DNA of 64,000 nucleotides from Methylomagnum ishizawai (GTDB lineage Bacteria > Pseudomonadota > Gammaproteobacteria > Methylococcales > Methylococcaceae): positions 888,501-952,500 of the forward strand of contig NZ_AP019783.1 of assembly GCF_019670005.1 (NCBI RefSeq). The letters are read 5' to 3'. Positions 34,517-43,314 of this stretch are shown here, piece by piece (positions within the stretch are counted from its first letter, which is position 1; each line of letters begins with the position of its first letter). The position numbers were made by a program, and so were the translations under genes. The notes under the pieces were generated by a model, which searched no databases, was not told the origin of the DNA, and was given only the letters and a program-made list of their open reading frames with translations.

Positions 34517-37180
34517 ATGAACGCCACATCCCCCATCCGCACCACCTGCCCTTACTGCGGCGTCGGCTGTGGCGTCCTGGCGACGCCGACCGGGCCGGAA
34601 TCCGCGCTCATCCAGGGCGACCCGGAACATCCCGCCAATGCCGGGCGGCTCTGTTCCAAGGGTTCGGCCCTGGGCGAAACCCTGTCGCTCGCAACCCGGT
34701 TGCTCCATCCCCGGATCGGCCCGCGCCGGGTCGGCTGGGACGAAGCGCTCGACAAGGTGGCGGGCGAATTCCGCCGCGTCATCGATACCCACGGACCCGG
34801 GGCCGTGGCCTTCTATGTCTCCGGCCAATTGCTGACCGAGGATTATTACCTCGCCAACAAGCTGATGAAGGGCTATATCGGCTCGGCCAATATCGACACC
34901 AATTCCCGGCTGTGCATGTCCTCCACCGTGGCGGGGCAGAAACGCGCCTTCGGCGAGGACGTGGTGCCGGGTTGCTACGAGGATTTGGAACAGGCCGATT
35001 TGATCGTGTTGGTGGGTTCCAATGCCGCGTGGTGCCATCCGGTGCTGTTCCAGCGCATCGTGAAGGCCAAACAGGACCGGCCCGGCCTCAAGCTGGTCAC
35101 TATCGACCCGCGCCGCACCGCCACTTCGGAATCCGCCGACCTGCATCTTGCCATCCGGCCTGGCAGCGATGTGATGCTGTTCAACGGCTTGCTGAATTAT
35201 CTGCGCCAGCACGACCGGCTGGATTTCGGTTTCATGGAGCGGCATTTGGTCGGCCTATCCCAAGCCCTGGACATGGCGCGGGACAGCGCCCCGTCGGTGC
35301 CCGCCGTGGCCCTGGCCTGTGGGGTGCCGGAAACCGATCTCGCCCGCTTCTACCAATGGTTCGCCCGCACCGAAAGGACAGTCACCGCCTGGTCGCAGGG
35401 CGTGAACCAATCCAGCAGCGGCACCGACAAGGTGAATGCCATCCTCAATGTGCATCTGGCGACGGGCCGTATCGGCAAGCCGGGCATGGGGCCGCTGTCC
35501 CTGACCGGCCAGCCCAACGCCATGGGGGGGCGCGAAGTGGGCGGCTTGGCCAACCAACTGGCGGCGCACCTGGATATCGAAAATCCGCGGCACCGGGCCT
35601 GGGTGCGCGAATTCTGGAACGCGCCGCGCATGGCGGAACAACCGGGCCTGAAAGCCGTGGAGCTATTCCAGGCCATCGAACAGGGCCGGGTGAAGGCGGT
35701 GTGGATCATGGCGACCAATCCCGTGGTCAGCCTCCCGGATGCGGTGGCGGTGCGGCGGGCGCTCGCGGCTTGCGAGTTCGTGGCGGTCTCGGATTGCGAG
35801 GCCGCTACCGATTTGGCGGCCTATGCCCATGTCAGCCTGCCCGCCGCGGCCTGGGGCGAGAAGGACGGCACCGTGACCAATTCCGAGCGGCGGATTTCCC
35901 GGCAACGCGCCTTCCTGCCGCTGCCGGGCGAGGCCAAGCCGGATGGGTGGATCATCGCCGAGGTCGCCCGCCGCATGGGCTATGCCGAAGGTTTCGCTTA
36001 TGCCTCGCCCCGCGATATTTTCGTGGAACATGCCCGGCTGTCCGGGTTCCACAACGAAGGACGGCGCTTATTCGATATTTCCGGGCTGGCCGGACTCGAC
36101 GCCGCCGCCTACGACGCGCTGCCACCCACGCAATGGCCGGTGAACGCGGCGCATCCGCAAGGCACCGCCCGCTTGTTCGCCGCGGGCGGATTCCCCGGCC
36201 CGGAAGGCAAGGCGCGGCTGTTGCCCTTGCCGCCCAAGCCGCCGGCCCATCCGCCCGATCCGGATTATCCGCTGGTCCTCAACACGGGCCGCATCCGCGA
36301 CCAATGGCACACCATGACCCGCACCGGCAAAGCGGCGCGGCTCGGCCATCATTTGCCCGAACCCTACGCCGAATTGCACCCGGACGACGCCGCCCGCTTG
36401 GAGGTCGCGGACGGGGCTTTGGTCCGGCTGGCCAGCCGCCACGGTACGGCCCTGGCCCGCGCCCGCGTCACGCCGGACCAGCAAACAGGTTCGGTGTTCA
36501 TGCCCATGCATTGGAGCGACACCCAGTCCCGGCGCGGTGGGGTGAATGCCTTGGTGAATCCGGTGGTCGATCCGGTGTCGGGCGAACCCGAATCCAAGCA
36601 TACGCCGGTCCGGGTCGAGGCTTACCGGCCCGCTTGGCACGGGTTCCTCCTGTCGCGGGAGGCTGTGGAAATTCCCGGCCCGGACTACCGGGTCGCCGTG
36701 CGCGGCGCGGGCTATTGGCGCTATGAACTGGCGGGCGAAACCGCGCCGGATGATTGGCGGTCCTGGGCGGGGTCTATCCTGATGCAAGAGGGCGCTGCCG
36801 ACTGGTTGGAATTCGCCGATGCCCGCGCCGGGCGCTACCGTTGCGCCGTGCTGGGCGGCGGGCGGTTGCGGGCTTGTTTGTTCGTCGGGGCGGAGTCGAT
36901 ATTGCCGTCCCGCGATTGGCTGGCGGGCTTGTTCGCCCAAGAGGCCTTGCCGGAGCGGGACCGGGCGGCCTTGCTGGCGGGACGGCCCGCCGTCGCCGGG
37001 AGCGATCCGGGCCGTACCGTCTGCGCTTGCTTCGGGGTGGGCGTGAATGTTTTGCGGAGCGCGATCCAAAGCCAGGGCTTCACCACGGTGGAGCAGATCG
37101 GCGCGGCGCTCAAGGCCGGGACCGGCTGCGGTTCCTGCCTACCGGAGTTGAACCGCCTGCTGCGCGGGACGCGGTCTTAA
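34517..37180 (+). CDS. nasA: Assimilatory nitrate reductase, catalytic subunit with C-terminal BFD domain
   Basis: This 887-residue molybdopterin enzyme reduces nitrate to nitrite in the cytoplasm. The N-terminal [4Fe-4S] ligands are in TTCPYCGVGCGVLA and GRLCSKG; the Mo-bisMGD domains follow (NSRLCMSSTVAG, LVGSNAAWCHPVL, WSQGVNQSSSGTDKVNAI); the molydopterin dinucleotide-binding domain is at about 575-700 (NTGRIRDQWHTMTRTGKA). A C-terminal BFD-like [2Fe-2S] domain is present (CACFGVGVNVLRSAIQ...CGSCLPEL, about 830-880), as in Klebsiella NasA. No Tat signal, as expected for an assimilatory enzyme. The symbol follows Klebsiella; Pseudomonas authors use other names. Confidence 0.94.
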   Translation: MNATSPIRTTCPYCGVGCGVLATPTGPESALIQGDPEHPANAGRLCSKGSALGETLSLATRLLHPRIGPRRVGWDEALDKVAGEFRRVIDTHGPGAVAFYVSGQLLTEDYYLANKLMKGYIGSANIDTNSRLCMSSTVAGQKRAFGEDVVPGCYEDLEQADLIVLVGSNAAWCHPVLFQRIVKAKQDRPGLKLVTIDPRRTATSESADLHLAIRPGSDVMLFNGLLNYLRQHDRLDFGFMERHLVGLSQALDMARDSAPSVPAVALACGVPETDLARFYQWFARTERTVTAWSQGVNQSSSGTDKVNAILNVHLATGRIGKPGMGPLSLTGQPNAMGGREVGGLANQLAAHLDIENPRHRAWVREFWNAPRMAEQPGLKAVELFQAIEQGRVKAVWIMATNPVVSLPDAVAVRRALAACEFVAVSDCEAATDLAAYAHVSLPAAAWGEKDGTVTNSERRISRQRAFLPLPGEAKPDGWIIAEVARRMGYAEGFAYASPRDIFVEHARLSGFHNEGRRLFDISGLAGLDAAAYDALPPTQWPVNAAHPQGTARLFAAGGFPGPEGKARLLPLPPKPPAHPPDPDYPLVLNTGRIRDQWHTMTRTGKAARLGHHLPEPYAELHPDDAARLEVADGALVRLASRHGTALARARVTPDQQTGSVFMPMHWSDTQSRRGGVNALVNPVVDPVSGEPESKHTPVRVEAYRPAWHGFLLSREAVEIPGPDYRVAVRGAGYWRYELAGETAPDDWRSWAGSILMQEGAADWLEFADARAGRYRCAVLGGGRLRACLFVGAESILPSRDWLAGLFAQEALPERDRAALLAGRPAVAGSDPGRTVCACFGVGVNVLRSAIQSQGFTTVEQIGAALKAGTGCGSCLPELNRLLRGTRS

Positions 37181-37314
37181 TGCGCCGCGCTTGGCAAAGC
37201 CGGGAAGGAGCGGATACCTTGCCGTTTTTACCCATGCCGCACTGATCGCGGTAATCCAAGGATCACCATGAACCCGACGTACCGAGATTCCCCACTGAAC
37301 CCAGAGGCCCGCCC

Positions 37315-38592
37315 ATGAGCGCCGCCCTCGAAAAACGCGAGCTGACCCTGGGCTTCATCCCCCTGACCGATTGCGCCCCCTTGGTCATCGCCCTGGAAAA
37401 AGGCTGGTTCGCCAAGTATGGCTTGGAAGTCCGCCTGTCCCGCCAAGTGTCCTGGGCCAATATCCGCGACAAGGTGGCGGTCGGGGTGCTGGACGGTGCC
37501 CATATGCTGGCGGCGATGCCCATCGCCACCACCCTGGGCCTGGGCGAGATCAAACAGCCCATGGTCGCCGCGCTGTCGCTGGACCTCAACGGCAATGCCA
37601 TCACCGTATCGCCCGATTTATACCAGCGGATGGCGGAGGCCGACCCCGAGGCCGCGCAGGCACAGCCGATGACGGCGCGGGCGCTGGCGCGGGTCGTCGC
37701 GCAGGAGCGCGGGGCCGGGCGTCCACCGATGAATTTCGCCATGGTGTTCCCGTTCTCGACCCATCACTATCTGCTGCGCTATTGGCTGGCCGCGGGCGGC
37801 ATCGATCCCGACCGCGATACCCGGTTGCTGGTGGTGCCGCCGTCCTACATGGTGGAGTGCCTGAATATGGGCGAGATCGACGGCTATTGCGTGGGCGAGC
37901 CCTGGAACGAACAAGCCGTGGCCGTGGGCGTGGGGCGGACCTTGATTACCGACTACGACATCTGGAACAACCATCCCGAGAAGGTGTTCGGCGTCACCCG
38001 CGATTGGGCCGAGCGCCACCCCCACACCCACCGCGCCGTGCTGATGGCCTTGCTGGAAGCCGCGCGCTGGATCGATCAACCGGAACACCGGCTGGAAGTG
38101 GCCGAAATCCTGGCCCGCGAAGACTATGTGAACGCGCCGGCCGAGGTGGTGAAGATGTCCATGACCGGCTCGTTCCAATACCAAGCCGGGGCCGCGCCCC
38201 GCGCCTGCCCGGATTTCAACGTGTTCCACCGCTATGCCGCCAATTTCCCCTGGCGTTCCCATGCCATGTGGTTCGTGACCCAGATGTACCGCTGGGGCCA
38301 GTTGGAGGAGCCCAGGAATATCCGCGAGGTCGCGGAACAGGTCTACCGTCCCGACCTGTACCGGGAAGCGGCCCATGCCTTGGGGCTCGCCAGTCCCGCC
38401 GTGGACTACAAAACCGAGGGCGGGCACGCCGGGCCATGGACGCTGGACGGCCCGGCACCCATCGCCTTGGGCGCGGACCGGTACGCCGATGGCCGTTGTT
38501 TCGATCCCGCCGATCCGGTGGGCTATCTGCGGCAATTCGATATCCATCGGTTGCGGGTGTCCTTGGACCAACTGGCCGGGCTGAATCCATGA
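37315..38592 (+). CDS. nasS: Nitrate sensor NasS (NrtA/CmpA-like)
   Basis: A 425-residue protein of the NrtA/CmpA nitrate/bicarbonate-binding family. It starts directly with the ligand-binding fold (TLGFIPLTDCAPLVIALEKGWFAKYGLEV) and lacks a signal peptide or lipobox, so it is cytoplasmic, which distinguishes the sensor NasS from transport subunits; no NrtB or NrtC genes are nearby. In Azotobacter and other bacteria NasS holds NasT inactive until nitrate or nitrite binds. Its stop overlaps the nasT start (ATGA). A gap of 134 bp separates it from the nitrate reductase gene; I saw no promoter or ANTAR hairpins there. Confidence 0.92.
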   Translation: MSAALEKRELTLGFIPLTDCAPLVIALEKGWFAKYGLEVRLSRQVSWANIRDKVAVGVLDGAHMLAAMPIATTLGLGEIKQPMVAALSLDLNGNAITVSPDLYQRMAEADPEAAQAQPMTARALARVVAQERGAGRPPMNFAMVFPFSTHHYLLRYWLAAGGIDPDRDTRLLVVPPSYMVECLNMGEIDGYCVGEPWNEQAVAVGVGRTLITDYDIWNNHPEKVFGVTRDWAERHPHTHRAVLMALLEAARWIDQPEHRLEVAEILAREDYVNAPAEVVKMSMTGSFQYQAGAAPRACPDFNVFHRYAANFPWRSHAMWFVTQMYRWGQLEEPRNIREVAEQVYRPDLYREAAHALGLASPAVDYKTEGGHAGPWTLDGPAPIALGADRYADGRCFDPADPVGYLRQFDIHRLRVSLDQLAGLNP

Positions 38593-39170
38593 ACGCAGAG
38601 CGATTGAAAATCATGCTGGTCGATCAGGACGCCGGGCGCAGCGCCATCCTGCGCCAAGCCCTGAGCGACGCCGGGCATACGGTGGTGGCCCGCATCGAGC
38701 CGGGCCGGAGCCTCCTGGGCGAGGTGCAATCGTGCCAGCCCGACATCGTCATCGTCGATATGGAAGCGCCGGGCCGCGACACCCTGGAGCAAATGCGCGA
38801 AATCGGCCGCGACCAGCCCAAGCCCATCATCCTGTTTTCCAACAAGCGCGATGGCGAATACATCCGCCAGGCGGTGCAGGCCGGGGTCAGCGCCTACGTG
38901 GTGGACGGCCTGAGCCGGGAGCGGATCATGCCCATCGTCGAGGTGGCGATAGCGCGGTTCCGCGAGTTCGAGGCGCTGCGGCAGGAATTGCACGAGACCA
39001 AGAGCCAACTGGCCGACCGCAAGGTGATCGACAAGGCCAAGGGCGTGTTGATGCAGCGCCGGGGCTTGAGCGAGGACGCGGCCTATCAGTTGCTGCGCAA
39101 GGCCGCGATGGACCGCAATCTCAAGGTGGCCGAGGTGGCGCGGACCTTGTTGGCGCTGGAAGGCTTGTAG
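38589..39170 (+). CDS. nasT: Nitrate-responsive antiterminator NasT (receiver plus ANTAR)
   Basis: This 193-residue protein has a receiver domain (about 8-122; acceptor-site aspartate in PDIVIVDMEAPG) and a C-terminal ANTAR RNA-binding domain (about 128-190; KSQLADRKVIDKAKGVLMQRRGLSEDAAYQLLRKAAMDRN). ANTAR proteins bind paired hexaloop hairpins in leader RNA and prevent terminator formation. Three leaders with exactly such hairpins lie in this window, before narK, nirB and the porin gene. Start ATG at 38589 overlaps the nasS stop by four bases, giving one sensor-effector unit. Confidence 0.96.
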   Translation: MNAERLKIMLVDQDAGRSAILRQALSDAGHTVVARIEPGRSLLGEVQSCQPDIVIVDMEAPGRDTLEQMREIGRDQPKPIILFSNKRDGEYIRQAVQAGVSAYVVDGLSRERIMPIVEVAIARFREFEALRQELHETKSQLADRKVIDKAKGVLMQRRGLSEDAAYQLLRKAAMDRNLKVAEVARTLLALEGL

Positions 39171-39254
39171 CGGCCCGCCGGACACGGCGGAGTGTTCTAT
39201 ACCTTGGGTTCCCAGGTCGCCAAACCGGGCTTGGGCGCCGAAATGATTTCCGTT

Positions 39255-39381
39255 CCATGCCAATGGCGGCATGGGGTGGTTCCGATCCCTGATTTTTCTC
39301 CCTAGCCAGCGGCGGCGGGGAGCGGACAACGGCGTCCATGCGGGTCGCGCCTTAGGCGTGGTCCGTGTGGACGCTTTTTTT
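39255..39381 (+). promoter_or_regulatory. ANTAR (NasT) antiterminator leader of the porin gene
   Basis: P1: a perfect 7-bp stem CCATGCC/GGCATGG with hexaloop AATGGC (39255-39274). P2: GGAC/GTCC with hexaloop AACGGC (39324-39337). The terminator is GCGTCCA (39332-39338) paired with TGGACGC (39368-39374) plus seven T (39375-39381); it uses the P2 3' arm and part of its loop, so P2 and the terminator exclude each other. The P1-P2 spacer is 49 nt, longer than the 8 and 11 nt of the other two leaders. A GG-N10-GC at 39207-39220 is only a weak sigma54 candidate. Confidence 0.82.
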
Positions 39382-39424
39382 GTGTCCGGGCCCGGCCGCC
39401 CATCGACCCGACGAGGATTGACCC

Positions 39425-40975
39425 ATGATTCGAGCATTGCATCTCCCATCCCATCCGCCGACCTTGGCCATCGTCCCCAAGCCCTGGGCTTGGTCTGGGT
39501 TGGTTGCCTGCCTGTGGGGCGCCGCCGCCCAGGCCGCCGATGAAGCGCCCTTGGGCCAGATCGGCCCCAATTTCAGGGTATTGGGCGAATTGCGCGGGCG
39601 TTTCGAAGCCTTCGATTTTTTCCAGCCCGCGATCAATCCGGCCCAGGGCGTGGTCGCCAACCAGAACGATTATGCCTTCGGGGCGCTGCGGGCGCGGTTG
39701 GGCGTCGCCATGACCACGCCCTGGGTGGATGGCTTGGCCCAGGGGGAATATACCGGGCTGTATGATTTGCCCACCCATGCCTTCGGCGGGCCGGGGGTCG
39801 GGCCTTTGGGCCTGGGCGGAGCCTATTACGCCGACAGTGGCAAGAATGTCTCGTCCGGCGATGTGCATATCAAGCAGGCTTATCTGAACTTCAAACTCCA
39901 GCCCATGGTGGGCTTGGCCAACACCTATTTCAAAGGTGGCCGCTTCGAGTTTTCGGATGGCTTGGAATATAAGACCGGCGATGCCAAGTTCGATGGGTTG
40001 AAGACCACCCGGATTTCCCAGCGCCTGATCGGCCCGTTCGACTTCGCCCATGCCACCCGCAATCTCGACGGCTTCGCGCTGAACTACGACGCCCCGGACT
40101 TCAATGTCACCCTCACCGCCACCCATCCGACCCAGGGCGGTTTCAATATCCGGGCCGAAGACCAAATCAGCCATATCGATCTGGCCTATGGCGCGATCAC
40201 CAGCAAGAAGGGGGCATTGCTGCCCGATACCGAGGCCCGGCTGTTCTATCTCTATTACGGCGACAACCGCGGTGTCCAGCCCACCGATAACCGGCCCTTG
40301 GCCGATAGGCCCAAACTGAGCCAGGACGCCTTGGCCATCAGCACGGTCGGCACCCATGCCTTGACCGTACAGAAGATCGGTCCCGGCAGTCTCGACGGGG
40401 TGTTTTGGGGGGCTTACCAGTTCGGCGATTGGGGCAATCTCAACCAGGACGCCTGGGCCGTCACCCCGGAAATCGGCTACCAATTCACCGATGTGATGTT
40501 CAAACCTTGGCTCCGGGCCGGTTATTTCCGCAGTTCCGGCGATAGCAACGCCAAGGACGGTACCCATGGCACGTTCTTCCAGGTGTTGCCCACGGTCCGG
40601 CTGTACGCCAAGTTCCCGTTCTTCAACTTGATGAATATACAGGATGTGTTCGCCCAGTTCTCGGTGCTGCCCACCGACACCACCAAACTCGGCGTGGATG
40701 TCCACCATCTTTCGCTGGGCGATAGCCACGACTTGTTCTATGGCGGCTCGGGGGCCACCTCGCGGAGCGGGAGTTTCGGCTATTTTGGCCGTGCCTCCGG
40801 TGGGCATAGCAGCATCGGCCAGTTGGTGGACGTGACCTTCACCCATACCATCTCCAAGTATTTTTCCTGGAGCGCCTATTACGCCCATGTCTTCGGGTCC
40901 GATGTCGCCCGCAGCGACTACGCGCTCCAGAACGACGCCAATTATGGTTTCCTGGAAATCAACGCCTCGTTTTGA
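39425..40975 (+). CDS. Outer-membrane porin of the alginate-export (AlgE-like) family, candidate nitrate porin
   Basis: A 516-residue protein with a long basic N-terminal lead and signal peptide (WSGLVACLWGAAAQAA, cleavage near residue 38), followed by a beta-barrel pattern of alternating aromatic strands ending in F (LEINASF), the usual outer-membrane C-terminus. The body matches alginate-export-type porins (LGELRGRFEAFDFFQ, LRARLGVAM, AYLNFKL, KFDGLKTTRISQRLIG). Despite the family name, the neighbourhood contains no alginate genes. Control by the third NasT-type leader indicates that it works with nitrate uptake, probably as the outer-membrane channel for nitrate or nitrite. That role is inference. 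Confidence 0.8.
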   Translation: MIRALHLPSHPPTLAIVPKPWAWSGLVACLWGAAAQAADEAPLGQIGPNFRVLGELRGRFEAFDFFQPAINPAQGVVANQNDYAFGALRARLGVAMTTPWVDGLAQGEYTGLYDLPTHAFGGPGVGPLGLGGAYYADSGKNVSSGDVHIKQAYLNFKLQPMVGLANTYFKGGRFEFSDGLEYKTGDAKFDGLKTTRISQRLIGPFDFAHATRNLDGFALNYDAPDFNVTLTATHPTQGGFNIRAEDQISHIDLAYGAITSKKGALLPDTEARLFYLYYGDNRGVQPTDNRPLADRPKLSQDALAISTVGTHALTVQKIGPGSLDGVFWGAYQFGDWGNLNQDAWAVTPEIGYQFTDVMFKPWLRAGYFRSSGDSNAKDGTHGTFFQVLPTVRLYAKFPFFNLMNIQDVFAQFSVLPTDTTKLGVDVHHLSLGDSHDLFYGGSGATSRSGSFGYFGRASGGHSSIGQLVDVTFTHTISKYFSWSAYYAHVFGSDVARSDYALQNDANYGFLEINASF

Positions 40976-41090
40976 CCCGCCGGGAACCCAGGGACATCCA
41001 CGCCGACCCAAGCAGGAGGTTCATTCCATCGGCGGGCCGGGCGCGGCCAGAACGCGCCGCGCCGGATTCCCCCGCAACGGAGGTTAGGCG

Positions 41091-41318
41091 ATGCTATTGT
41101 CCCAAGTTCCCTCGGCCGACGATTGGTTCGGCATCCTGGTCCTCGCGCTGTTGCTGCTTTCCATCGCGGTCATCAAAACCCTGCAATGGCGGGAGGCGCG
41201 GCGCGAATACGAGCGCCGGGCCCGCGACCGGCGCGGCGCGATGGAACTCACGCCCCATGGGGTGGGTATTTTGGAGCGGCGGGTCGGCGACCGGCGCAGG
41301 TCGCGGCGGCGCGGTTGA
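41091..41318 (+). CDS. Small single-pass membrane protein, unknown
   Basis: A 75-residue protein with one membrane helix (about 13-28, GILVLALLLLSIAVIKTL) followed by a strongly basic cytoplasmic tail rich in arginine (REARREYERRARDRRG and RRVGDRRRSRRRG). It starts after a clear AACGGAGG site. The tail could bind nucleic acid or acidic lipids, but no family is recognised. It lies 115 bp after the porin gene and may be co-transcribed with it. Confidence 0.6.
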   Translation: MLLSQVPSADDWFGILVLALLLLSIAVIKTLQWREARREYERRARDRRGAMELTPHGVGILERRVGDRRRSRRRG

Positions 41319-41334
41319 GCGGGTGGCCGGGCAT

Positions 41335-41368
41335 AAAAAAAGCCGACCCGGCGGCTGTCCAGGTCGGC
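41335..41368 (-). terminator. Intrinsic terminator of the FHA-phosphatase gene
   Basis: On the minus strand GCCGACC pairs with GGTCGGC and is followed by seven T. It lies 113 bp beyond the stop at 41481, and the hairpin may also stop plus-strand transcripts. Confidence 0.7.
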
Positions 41369-41480
41369 AAACTCCCTATGTTCCACCGCCCGCCTGGGGG
41401 AGGCGGCGGCGGACGGTGGTTATGATGGTCCGGGCCGGACTTCCGGTCCATGCGGACGAATACCTATGCGTCCGCCGGGG

Positions 41481-42617
41481 CTACGGGAAGCGGAGGATCA
41501 TCAGCGAGAAGTCGTCGCTGATCCGGCCCTGCCGGGCCAGGGCCGCGATCTCGCGGTAGACCGCCTGGGCCGGGACCGGGTCGGGTTGTCCCGTCGCCAA
41601 GGCCCGGAATTCGCCGAGGCTCCATTCGCCGCCGTCCGGCAGGCTGATCTCGAACACCCCGTCGCTATACACCCACAGCGTGCTGGCGGGCGGTAGGGCG
41701 AGTTCCTGTTGCTGGAAATCCCCCGTCGGCAACACCCCCACGAACAGTCCGCCCGTGGTCAAATCCCGCGCCGCGTCCCGGCCCGGACTCAGGAGGAGGG
41801 CGGGCGGATGCCCGCCCGAGGCGAACACCAGGTGCCGGGTGGAAACCCGGTACACCCCATACCAGATCGAAAAGAACATCTCGCCGTGCTGTTCCATCCC
41901 CAGGGCCGCGTTCAGCCCGTTCAACACCTGGGCGGGCTGGCCGAAATCCACGTTCGCCAGCGACTTATGCCGCAGCACGTTCAGCACCGAGACCGCGTGC
42001 ATGGCGGGTCCGACCCCGTGTCCGCACACATCCACCAGATAGAACGCGAAGCGGTCCGCGTCCAGCCAGCCATAGCCCAGGCCGTCGCCGCCCAGCACGG
42101 CGGAAGGCACGAAGCACCAATCCACCCGCACCGGCCCTTGGCCCAAGGGGGGTGGCAACAGGGATTGGACATATTCGCTGGCTTTCTGGAGGTCGGCGGC
42201 CAGGGTTTCCGATTCCCGCATGGAAGGCTTGTGGCGGTATTCGTGCTTGAGGACGTGGTTGCCGATGCGGAGCAATCCGTCCACCGGCCATAGGGTCTGG
42301 CCGGCGATCTTGCGCTCGTCGATGAAAGTGCCGTTGGTGGAGCCTAGGTCTTCCACCCAGACCAGGGGATGTTGCAGGCTGACGCGGCAATGCTGCTTGG
42401 AAACGCAATGGTCGGGCAGGCGCAGCGCGTTGTCGGAATGCCTGCCGATGGTGAGTGGCTGTTCGCCCAGTTCGACGGTTTGGCCGCGTTCGCTGCCGGC
42501 GATGACCAGGAGGTAATGGGCGTTGCCGTCGTCGCCGTCCTTGCGTATGGAGGGGCCTGGGGCAAAGAAGCCGGTCTTGTCTTCGTCCATCGGGGTGGTG
42601 TGTTCCGTATCGTTCAT
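41481..42617 (-). CDS. FHA-domain SpoIIE/PP2C-type phosphatase
   Basis: A 378-residue cytoplasmic protein. The N-terminal FHA domain (about 45-125) has GRHSDNALRLPDHCVSKQHCRV and GSTNGTFID, which bind phosphothreonine. A short linker helix follows, then a SpoIIE/RsbU-type PP2C domain (about 165-378) with GGDGLGYGWL, LVDVCGHGVGPAMHAVSVL, ASGGHPPALLL, LWVYSDGVFE and SDDFSLMIL. Such proteins dephosphorylate anti-anti-sigma factors or read out kinase signalling. The membrane kinase-phosphatase at 29681-31402 is the only kinase in the window and a conceivable partner, though the genes are 10 kb apart. Confidence 0.86.
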   Translation of the reverse strand: MNDTEHTTPMDEDKTGFFAPGPSIRKDGDDGNAHYLLVIAGSERGQTVELGEQPLTIGRHSDNALRLPDHCVSKQHCRVSLQHPLVWVEDLGSTNGTFIDERKIAGQTLWPVDGLLRIGNHVLKHEYRHKPSMRESETLAADLQKASEYVQSLLPPPLGQGPVRVDWCFVPSAVLGGDGLGYGWLDADRFAFYLVDVCGHGVGPAMHAVSVLNVLRHKSLANVDFGQPAQVLNGLNAALGMEQHGEMFFSIWYGVYRVSTRHLVFASGGHPPALLLSPGRDAARDLTTGGLFVGVLPTGDFQQQELALPPASTLWVYSDGVFEISLPDGGEWSLGEFRALATGQPDPVPAQAVYREIAALARQGRISDDFSLMILRFP

Positions 42618-42720
42618 GGGTAGGGTGCGGTCGGGCCCAGGGAGTCCAATAAAGCCGGGAAAACCGGGCCTGTCAATCGTGGTGGCGGGCGGGGCCGGGC
42701 CACGGGGGGGAACCGATGTT

Positions 42721-42750
42721 TTTACAGCGGCGGCGCTCCGGCCCTATACT
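42721..42750 (+). promoter_or_regulatory. Promoter of the first metal-efflux operon
   Basis: TTTACA (42721-42726, 5 of 6 matches to the -35), an 18-bp spacer, and TATACT (42745-42750). The first start codon is at 42793. I see no clear operator dyad in the spacer. Confidence 0.55.
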
Positions 42751-42792
42751 GTGGCCCGGCCATCCGCACGATTCCCTATCCCCACCCATATC

Positions 42793-43206
42793 ATGACCCG
42801 AGTCCCGCGCGCCGTGTTGTTCCCGTTGCTGGTGCTGATGCAATTCATCGCGCCCTGGGTCCATGCCCATGCGTTCGACCACGTCGGGGGCGGCGAGGGT
42901 TTCCTGCATCTGCCGGGCCTGGAATTCCTGGGGCGGGGCGGACCGGAACCCGTGGTCCTGCCGGCGCAACTCGATCCCGGCGACTGGATCGTGGGGATGC
43001 AGGCGGGCGTCCGCCACGATAGCGCCACCGCACCCGCCTGGGTCGGCGATCCCGATCCCGCCGCGCTCCCGGTGGCCTTGCCATCCCCGCCGCCCACGGC
43101 CTGGGCCGATCCGCCCTATCTCAACGCGCCGCCGCCGCTGTTCCACCGGCCCCGCCGCGCCACCGTCCATCCCCGCGCCCCGCCCGCCGTTCCCGCCGAG
43201 CTTTGA
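42793..43206 (+). CDS. Small exported protein upstream of metal efflux genes
   Basis: A 137-residue protein with a signal peptide (VPRAVLFPLLVLMQFIAPWVHA). The mature N-terminus has closely spaced histidines (HAHAFDHVGG) and the C-terminal third is proline-rich and basic. Small histidine-bearing exported proteins often sit at the head of czc/cus operons, where they may bind periplasmic metal, but this one has no family I can name. The start at 42793 was chosen for the signal peptide. The gap to the outer-membrane factor gene is 108 bp with no terminator. Confidence 0.62.
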   Translation: MTRVPRAVLFPLLVLMQFIAPWVHAHAFDHVGGGEGFLHLPGLEFLGRGGPEPVVLPAQLDPGDWIVGMQAGVRHDSATAPAWVGDPDPAALPVALPSPPPTAWADPPYLNAPPPLFHRPRRATVHPRAPPAVPAEL

Positions 43207-43314
43207 TGCCCGGTGCGGCCTGGATAACGCCGCACGTCCTTTCCTCCCGCGCCGTTCCGGCGGCGCTGCCCATCTGAGGCGCGGCCCCGCGAAGCCGCGC
43301 CGTGGAGAATACAC

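Noticed and set aside
37181-37314. A fourth ANTAR leader before nasS
   Set aside because: No paired AxxGxx hexaloops and no terminator were found in this gap.
39228-39296. Other GG/GC pairs as a sigma54 promoter for the porin gene
   Set aside because: Spacing or the -12 GC is off in each (for example TGGTTCCGATCCCTGAT); only 39207-39220 has the correct spacing and its boxes are weak.
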